Source: Lachnospiraceae bacterium
GTDB lineage: Bacteria; Bacillota; Clostridia; Lachnospirales; Lachnospiraceae
Direction: 5' to 3'
NCBI GenBank assembly: GCA_022794255.1
Contig: JAAWEL010000036.1
Coordinates: forward strand, 1 to 64,000
DNA: 64,000 nucleotides
The number at the start of each line of letters is the position of its first letter. The first letter of the stretch is position 1. A model generated the notes under the pieces. That model was not told where the DNA came from. It ran no database searches and saw only the letters and a program-made list of their open reading frames with translations. Positions 57,555 to 64,000 of the stretch are shown piece by piece. Position numbers and translations under genes: made by a program.

Positions 57555-59593
57555 TATGATATATCTCCTTTCAATAACATATTATCTATAACCTCTTTCA
57601 CCCGGCCTTTGGCCTCTTCTATGGTAGCGCCCTCCAGCTGCGCCCCGGCAATCGTCCGGTGACCACCGCCTCCTAACTGCTCCATCATCACCTGAACATT
57701 GACCTCATCAATGGAGCGGGCACTGACATAAATCTTCTCATGGTACATGGTCAGCACAATGGATGCCTTGATACCCTTGATATCCAAAAGCTCATTGGCA
57801 GCCTGAGCTCCCACAATTGTAGGGCTTTGAAGGCCTTCTGCCGGACAAATACCAATAGAAAAAGCATCCCGATAGACCTCTGCCGAGGTAATCGCTGAAG
57901 CTCTGGCCTTGTACTCAGCCATATCATCCCGAAACAACTTACGCACCCGGGTTACATCTGCTCCGTTGCGCCTTAAATATGCCGCAGCTTCAAACGTCCG
58001 CACACCAGTCTGATTGGTGAAATTCAATGTGTCAATAACTATACCAGCATACATAGCATCTGCCTCTGCTGACTTAATCTTGATGTCATCCGCAATGTAC
58101 TGTAATACCTCTGCTACCATCTCACAGGCAGAGGATGCATAAGGCTCCACATAGGAAAGTACTGCATTCGTAATCACTTCGCTACTCTGCCGGTGATGAT
58201 CCAGTACCACAATGGTCTTTACCATATGGAGAAGCTCTGGTGCATCCGTTATGCTGGGACGATTTACATCCACCACCACCAGCATGGTATTATTATCTAC
58301 CAGTTCAGCTGCCTGAACACCATTTAGAAATAAATCCTCTGGATATTCCGGATTATTAAGGAAACGATCCATCATAGGCTGAACCGATGTGGTCACCTCA
58401 TTGATCACAATATGGGATTTTTTGTTTAGTGAGGTGGCAATCCGATAGATTCCGATGGCTGAACCAAAGGAATCAATATCTCCCAGCTTATGTCCCATGA
58501 TCAACAGCCGATCTTTTGTTTCTATCAGTTCCCGCAATGCATGGGCCTTGACACGGGCTTTGACGCGGGTTGCCTTTTCTAACTGCTGGGATTTACCACC
58601 ATAGTACTGGATCTTGCCGCCATCCTTAACCACAGCCTGGTCTCCGCCCCGGCCTAAAGCCATATCGATGGCGATGCGGGCATACTCGTAGTTCTGGCTG
58701 TAGCTTTCTCCGTCCATTCCGATGCCAATGCTTAAGGTTACCGCCATCTCATTGCCAATGTTTACTGCCTTTACATCTTCCAGAATGCCGAACCGCTCTT
58801 CTTGTATCTGCTCCATGTGTTTCTGTTTGATCATGAAGAAATACTTGTCTTTTTCGATCTTTTTTACAACCCCGTCCATTACACCGATGTATTTGTTGAT
58901 TTTTCGATCAATAAGGGCTGTCAGAAGAGAGCGGCGAACCTCTTCCACACTTTCCAAAGCTTCTTCATAATTGTCCAGATAAATCAGGCCGGCCACCATT
59001 TTTTCATCTGTGATCTCCTGTCGGTATTGAAGAATCTCCGTCTCATCAAACAAATAAACTGCCAGCATTTTCTGGTTATCTGAAACAATTGCATTCTCGT
59101 CCTCATTGTCTCCAGCCACATAGACCGGACGGATATCGATGCGGAATTTACGGCTTTGGTATGTGGTGTGAATCTGGGCCGCTTCCTCTGCAGACAAATC
59201 TGCTTTTGTGACCTCCGGAAAAATGGTGAGAAGATTCCTCCATGTGGCTTTCTTTTCTGCTAAAATTTCCTGAAAGGCATCATTGAGCCATAAAAGGCGA
59301 CCTTCCTCATCTGCCAGACCGTAGGGAACAGCCATCTCTGACAAAAGCTGTTTTTGAATCCAGGCATACTCGGCGGAAAATTCCACCAGACCTTTTAAGA
59401 CATATCTTCTGCGGTACAGGTATATCCAGGAAGCGATTGCAATATAACATAAGGTGAACGGAAATAATACCAGACCACCGGCCTTGCTTACGGCTGTTAC
59501 TCCTATGTTTCCAAAAATCAGAAACAGGGAGAGAAGAAGCGGCCAGGTGAGATATTGCCTTAATTGGCCTCTTACTTTTACTGTTTCTTTCAT
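57554..59593 (-). CDS. gdpP: c-di-AMP phosphodiesterase, DHH family; ORF opens at 59653, [11 protein letters not shown] preferred
   Basis: TM pair, PAS-like and degenerate GGDEF regions, then DHH/DHHA1: [58 protein letters not shown]. Confidence 0.95.
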   Translation of the reverse strand: MKETVKVRGQLRQYLTWPLLLSLFLIFGNIGVTAVSKAGGLVLFPFTLCYIAIASWIYLYRRRYVLKGLVEFSAEYAWIQKQLLSEMAVPYGLADEEGRLLWLNDAFQEILAEKKATWRNLLTIFPEVTKADLSAEEAAQIHTTYQSRKFRIDIRPVYVAGDNEDENAIVSDNQKMLAVYLFDETEILQYRQEITDEKMVAGLIYLDNYEEALESVEEVRRSLLTALIDRKINKYIGVMDGVVKKIEKDKYFFMIKQKHMEQIQEERFGILEDVKAVNIGNEMAVTLSIGIGMDGESYSQNYEYARIAIDMALGRGGDQAVVKDGGKIQYYGGKSQQLEKATRVKARVKAHALRELIETKDRLLIMGHKLGDIDSFGSAIGIYRIATSLNKKSHIVINEVTTSVQPMMDRFLNNPEYPEDLFLNGVQAAELVDNNTMLVVVDVNRPSITDAPELLHMVKTIVVLDHHRQSSEVITNAVLSYVEPYASSACEMVAEVLQYIADDIKIKSAEADAMYAGIVIDTLNFTNQTGVRTFEAAAYLRRNGADVTRVRKLFRDDMAEYKARASAITSAEVYRDAFSIGICPAEGLQSPTIVGAQAANELLDIKGIKASIVLTMYHEKIYVSARSIDEVNVQVMMEQLGGGGHRTIAGAQLEGATIEEAKGRVKEVIDNMLLKGDIS

Positions 59594-59826
59594 TATATCT
59601 GTCTCCTTGTGGGTGGAGCGCCTGTTTCCTGGCACAACCACCTGAATATTCATTCTCAGTGCTCATGTATAATAGATTATAGCAGGAAATCTGCTTTGTA
59701 ACAACCATTAGTTTTGTGGTACAGGTCTCTTATGGCATTAGCCATTGTTTTTTCCTTCAACTTATTATACAATATTAATTCATGACACATCGTTTCATAC
59801 ATACCAGATTTGGAGGCAGCTATATT

Positions 59827-60984
59827 ATGATTAAAAAGGAAATATCTGAAATCAAACGACTGTTTACCCCTTCAGCCTGTTCCATAACCAGAATCTGCGG
59901 CTGTTATGTAGATGGGGAGAAAAATAAAAAAACGGAATTAAAGGAGGCTTTTCTATCTCTGCCTGAGGAGGACATGTTTAAGTATTTTGAAATACTCCGA
60001 AAGGCTCTATCCGGGACTCTGGGGAAAAACCTGGTGAATCTTGATTTTCCACTGGATACGGAAATGGAAGGAGGCACTCAGGAATTTCTGCTTCAGCTTC
60101 GCAACAGCCGGCTTCTGGATGATGCACTGCTGGAAACCTTTTATGACCGGATTATTGAAGCCTATGAGTATGTCGGAAATTACCTGATTTTACTTATTCA
60201 TGATGCCTATGATATTCCCGGCAAAACCTCAGATGGCCTGAATATGGAAGATGCCTCGGATGAAGTATACAGCTATATTCTTTGTTGTATCTGTCCGGTG
60301 GATTTATCAAAGCCAGGCCTCAGTTATAACGAGTTGGAAAATATCTTCCAGAACCGGACCCGGGACTGGGTGGTAGGGATGCCGGAACTGGGCTTTCTTT
60401 TTCCTGCTTTCAATGATCGCTCCTCAGACATTCACAGCACCTTGTACTATTCAAAAAATGTCAATAACCTTCACGACTCCTTTATCGAACAGCTTCTGGG
60501 ATGTCCCCTTCCTCTGACGGCAGATTTTCAAAAGGAAACCTTCCAGGCTATCATTGAGGAAACTTTGGGGGATGCCTGCGATTATGAAACAGTAAAAACC
60601 ATTCATGAGAATTTAAATGAGATGCTGGAGGAATATAAGGATGCGCCAGAGCCGCTGACGCTGGACAAGTATCAGGTTAAAAACCTTCTGGAAAACAGTG
60701 GGGTAGAGGAAGAACAGCTACAGGATTTTGACAGGAATTTTGATGAGGCGGCAGGAGAAAAGGCTTCTATCTTCGCGGGAAATATTGCCAATTCCCGGGC
60801 TTTCGAGGTCAAGACCCCGGATGTTATCATCAAGGTCAATCCGGAGCGGATGGATCTGGTTGAAAACCGCCTGATTGATGGTCGTCCCTGTCTGGTGATT
60901 GCCATTGACGGCGGAGTGGAGGTCAATGGAATCGAGGTAAAGAATACAATTGGCGCAGCACCAGATCTCCCTCTGATTTCTTAA
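59827..60984 (+). CDS. DUF4317 family protein; ORF opens at 59782
   Basis: MIKKEISEIKRLFTPSACSITRICGCYVDGEKNKKTELKEAFLSLPEEDMFKYFEILRKALSGTLGKNLVNLDF. Confidence 0.88.
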   Translation: MIKKEISEIKRLFTPSACSITRICGCYVDGEKNKKTELKEAFLSLPEEDMFKYFEILRKALSGTLGKNLVNLDFPLDTEMEGGTQEFLLQLRNSRLLDDALLETFYDRIIEAYEYVGNYLILLIHDAYDIPGKTSDGLNMEDASDEVYSYILCCICPVDLSKPGLSYNELENIFQNRTRDWVVGMPELGFLFPAFNDRSSDIHSTLYYSKNVNNLHDSFIEQLLGCPLPLTADFQKETFQAIIEETLGDACDYETVKTIHENLNEMLEEYKDAPEPLTLDKYQVKNLLENSGVEEEQLQDFDRNFDEAAGEKASIFAGNIANSRAFEVKTPDVIIKVNPERMDLVENRLIDGRPCLVIAIDGGVEVNGIEVKNTIGAAPDLPLIS

Positions 60985-61142
60985 TCCCGCCAAGGAAACC
61001 ATGGCAAGATATGTATTCCTCTATCATTCTATTTTTCACAAAAATTATGTAACCATTTAGACTTGATTTTATGACGATCCTGCTTTAAAATAAACCTTAA
61101 TAGGATTTAGGAAATTCTGACAGCAAATAAGGAGGCCGCCGT

Positions 61143-61514
61143 ATGCGCAAACGTATTTTAGTAGTGGATGATGATGCAATGAATTTGAAGAGGACGCAGA
61201 TGATCCTGGAGAAATTTTATAATGTTCTTCTGGCAGAGTCAGGAAGAGAAGCTCTTGATAAAATTAAATATGAGAAAATCGATTTGATTCTTCTTGATAT
61301 AGCTATGCCGATCATGGATGGACTGGAAACGTTTAAACGCATGAAAGACTCCTCTGTGAATATTCCTGTTATTTTTTTGACAGCCTCTGGATATGAGGAT
61401 GACGTGCGGACTGCCATTAGCCTGGGTGCTGCCAATTACTTAAAAAAGCCGTTTTTCCCAAAAGAGCTGCTTAAAAGAGTTGCACTAGGATTGGAGGAGC
61501 AAGAAGAACAATGA
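61143..61514 (+). CDS. Single-domain response regulator
   Basis: RILVVDDDAMNLKRTQMILEKFYNV; LILLDIAMPIMDGLETF; FLTASGYEDDVRTAISLGAANYLKKPFFPKELLKR. Confidence 0.95.
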   Translation: MRKRILVVDDDAMNLKRTQMILEKFYNVLLAESGREALDKIKYEKIDLILLDIAMPIMDGLETFKRMKDSSVNIPVIFLTASGYEDDVRTAISLGAANYLKKPFFPKELLKRVALGLEEQEEQ

Positions 61515-64000
61515 GAACAAGAGGTCAGACAAGTATACATCTGCTTCTGGCCAGTATTGTCACTATGTTTGGTGTAATGCTGATTGTGATCATAATAGCC
61601 TTGTCGTGGGAACCCTGGATGGTTCCGGTGATTTTAATCGGCAATACCCTTGTATGGTGCCTTCACATAGGAAGGGCTGGTTCAGATACATTCTATGAAA
61701 ATTTGTGTTTTGGACTGCTGATGGTTGGTTTTTTCTTTTTTGGAGTACATAAAATTACACTTTTTGATATCCCCGCTGTGGCTTGTATGATTATTCTTGT
61801 TTTTTCCATGTTTCACAAAAAGCGGCTGTTATATATGACAGCCGCCTTGTATGTGTTGGAATTGATGTATCATCTTTTTATTCTGCATACCATTACCTTT
61901 GACATGGGGACACAGAATATTGTACGCCTGGGCCTTGGCGCCACTGTAGTGGCAGGGGCAATGGCAATTGCAATATACCGGATAAAAAGAAGATTGGAAG
62001 CAAAGAGAAAATTTGACAGTACAGTTAAAGAGCTGGAAACTGCAGGCCGGCAGAATGCCGAATTTTTGTCCAATGTGTCTCATGAGCTCAGAACTCCGAT
62101 TAATATGGTCCTTGGAATCAGTGAGGTAATATTGGAAAAGGGCATTTCCCCTGAAATCCGGGCAGATATGCATTCTATACAGTTAGCCGGCAAACGTCTG
62201 TCCAATCTGATCAGTAATATGCTGGACTACACAGAAATTGTGGAGGGGACACTGACTCCGGCAAAGGAGCCTTACAGAATCACTTCTGTGCTTAATGATA
62301 TCATCACCATGACTGCCATGCAAAGCAGCAAACAGCAGTTGGAGATGGTATTTGATCTGGATCCAAAGATGCCGTCTGTTCTGATTGGAGATATGGAAAA
62401 AATCTCCCATGTTCTTAAAATTCTTCTGGAAAATTCCATTAAGTTTACAGAAGAAGGCGGTATTGACGTTTGCATTGAGTTTCGTCCGGAAAGCTATGGA
62501 ATCAATTTGATCATAGATATTTGCGATACGGGAATCGGTATGACAGCTTCTCAAATCACTCAGATGTGTGACGATTTTTATCAGGCAGATTCCGGAAGCA
62601 ACCGTTTCGCAGGCGGACTTGGACTTGGGCTCCCCATTGCCCGGGGTCTGCTTCATGCCATGGGCGGGTTTATGCACTTTAGCAGCAGTGAGCAGCAGGG
62701 TCTGAAGGTTCAGATCACAATTCCACAGGGAGTAGCTGACTATACACCATCCATGATACTTTCCCATCCGGAAAGTCTTTGTATCGCATGTTATTTCCGG
62801 CCGGAAAAATACAGCAGCGATGAAGTCAGAAGATATTATGACAAAATGATCTTTCATATGGTAAAGGGACTTGGCATTGAAGGATATCAGGCTCATAATT
62901 TTGACGGGCTGCTAAAGATTCATAACAGCCATACTCTGACCCATGTATTTATCACGCAAAGCGAATATGAAGAGAATATTCCCTACTATGAAGAGCTTGC
63001 TGATACGTTGCAGGTAGTTGTAATTGCAGAACGTGAATTTTTGCTGAACAAAAACAGCAGACTTTTGGTGATTCACAAACCGTTCTCTGCTCTTTCTGTC
63101 GTAAATCTGCTCAATGGCGAGGTAAATGCGAATGGCTTTGAAGAAGCACAGGCCGCAGGGCGCAAGCCTTTTTCCTGTGAAGGGGTCCGGGTTCTGGCTG
63201 TCGATGATGAAGAGATGAATCTTGTAGTGGCCAAAGGTGTTTTGGGCAGTTATGGAATACAGGTGGATACCTGCCTAAGCGGGCGAGAAGCGGTGGAGCG
63301 TTGTGCTAACACTTCTTATGATATTGTTTTCCTGGATCATATGATGCCAGGTTTTGACGGTGTGGAAACCCTAAAACAAATTCGTGAGATCAAAAACGGC
63401 ATTTATCAGGAACTGCCAATTATCGCTTTGACCGCAAATACGATCAGCGGTGCAAGAGAAATGTTTAGAAATGAAGGCTTCACAGAATTTATACCAAAAC
63501 CGATTGAACGTGCTGTTCTTGAGCGCGTGCTGCGCAAAGTACTGCCAGGGCACCAGGTTCAATATGACGAAGCACCTGTGAGCTGTGAGGATCTTCCAAA
63601 AAGGGCGGCTTCCCCTTCCATCCCTTCTTCTCTGAATGGTGCAAAGAAGCAAAAAAAGAAGAAAAAGAAGAAATTCCAGAAAGAGAATATTCCTAAGGAT
63701 GTTTTACCCGAAACAAGTGTTCCGGATAAGAATTATCAGGAACAGGAAAACATACAAGAGACAAAAATTCCCGAGAGCTCTTCTTCACAGGAAAGCTTGC
63801 CGGAGACAGAAATTTCTGAGAGTATTTCTCCACAGGAAAGCTTACCAAAAGCAGAAATCTCTGAGGGCTTTTTGCCAGAAGAACCCGTTTTAGAGGCAGA
63901 AAGTTCCAAGAGCTATTCATCAACTGACAGCTATACAGATCAAGAAGAGGAGGACACCGATGATTCTCCCATTCCATATCCTTACCTTGTCCGTATTGGT
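61511..64000 (+). CDS. Hybrid sensor histidine kinase (TM region, HisKA, HATPase, receiver domain), truncated by the right edge
   Basis: Manual translation MRTRGQTSIHLLLASIVTMFGVMLIV...NAEFLSNVSHELRTPINMVLGISEV...DICDTGIGMT...GGLGLGLPIARGLLHAMGG...VRVLAVDDEEMNLVVAKGVL...DIVFLDHMMPGFDG; no stop before the window end, so absent from the ORF track. Confidence 0.93.
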   Translation, partial: MRTRGQTSIHLLLASIVTMFGVMLIVIIIALSWEPWMVPVILIGNTLVWCLHIGRAGSDTFYENLCFGLLMVGFFFFGVHKITLFDIPAVACMIILVFSMFHKKRLLYMTAALYVLELMYHLFILHTITFDMGTQNIVRLGLGATVVAGAMAIAIYRIKRRLEAKRKFDSTVKELETAGRQNAEFLSNVSHELRTPINMVLGISEVILEKGISPEIRADMHSIQLAGKRLSNLISNMLDYTEIVEGTLTPAKEPYRITSVLNDIITMTAMQSSKQQLEMVFDLDPKMPSVLIGDMEKISHVLKILLENSIKFTEEGGIDVCIEFRPESYGINLIIDICDTGIGMTASQITQMCDDFYQADSGSNRFAGGLGLGLPIARGLLHAMGGFMHFSSSEQQGLKVQITIPQGVADYTPSMILSHPESLCIACYFRPEKYSSDEVRRYYDKMIFHMVKGLGIEGYQAHNFDGLLKIHNSHTLTHVFITQSEYEENIPYYEELADTLQVVVIAEREFLLNKNSRLLVIHKPFSALSVVNLLNGEVNANGFEEAQAAGRKPFSCEGVRVLAVDDEEMNLVVAKGVLGSYGIQVDTCLSGREAVERCANTSYDIVFLDHMMPGFDGVETLKQIREIKNGIYQELPIIALTANTISGAREMFRNEGFTEFIPKPIERAVLERVLRKVLPGHQVQYDEAPVSCEDLPKRAASPSIPSSLNGAKKQKKKKKKKFQKENIPKDVLPETSVPDKNYQEQENIQETKIPESSSSQESLPETEISESISPQESLPKAEISEGFLPEEPVLEAESSKSYSSTDSYTDQEEEDTDDSPIPYPYLVRIG
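63758..63892 (+). repeat. Three degenerate 45-nt (15-codon) tandem repeats inside the hybrid kinase gene
   Basis: ETKIPESSSSQESLP / ETEISESISPQESLP / KAEISEGFLPEEPVL, with a further decayed copy starting EAESSKSYSST. Confidence 0.7.

Noticed and set aside
62183-62896. 237-aa minus-strand ORF (and 61829-62173)
   Set aside because: Entirely antisense to the clear hybrid histidine kinase reading frame; composition is not protein-like

Overview
The window is a Clostridia/Lachnospiraceae-like chromosomal segment, judged from gene content and protein style only. It is almost fully coding. From left to right it carries: glmM and rmlD/B/A; tRNA-Phe; small coiled-coil, cell-wall-binding and LytTR genes; an aat operon with an orphan partner; tRNA-Lys; trxA and trmB; a DUF4145/SH3b membrane protein; a complete nine-gene V-type ATPase operon; PAP2, TRIC, DacA-like, exonuclease and AlaX genes; a TRAP transporter with a divergent GntR regulator; an ECF sigma/DUF4367 pair split by a stand-alone murG; HIT and rhomboid genes; a Tad/Flp pilus cluster; ArsR, DUF2508 and glgB; an APH-like kinase; a PhoB-type two-component system; an NlpC/P60 hydrolase; MerR, dnaB, rplI and gdpP; DUF4317; and a response regulator followed by a hybrid histidine kinase. 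That kinase runs off the right edge and is absent from the ORF track. The observations most worth following up are: the Tad cluster (two prepilin peptidases, a TadE-like protein with tandem Cys/His motifs, a tadA/tadB coding overlap, and a consensus promoter with a stem at the predicted start site); the translationally coupled aat-orphan operon; a 137-bp palindromic element at the left edge; an 18-bp perfect inverted repeat; TTGTATACAA operators between the TRAP operon and gntR; a possible non-canonical start for dctQ; and a small GH13-tail-like ORF before glgB. I did not see a clearly new defence or mobile system, CRISPR array, transposase or phage.
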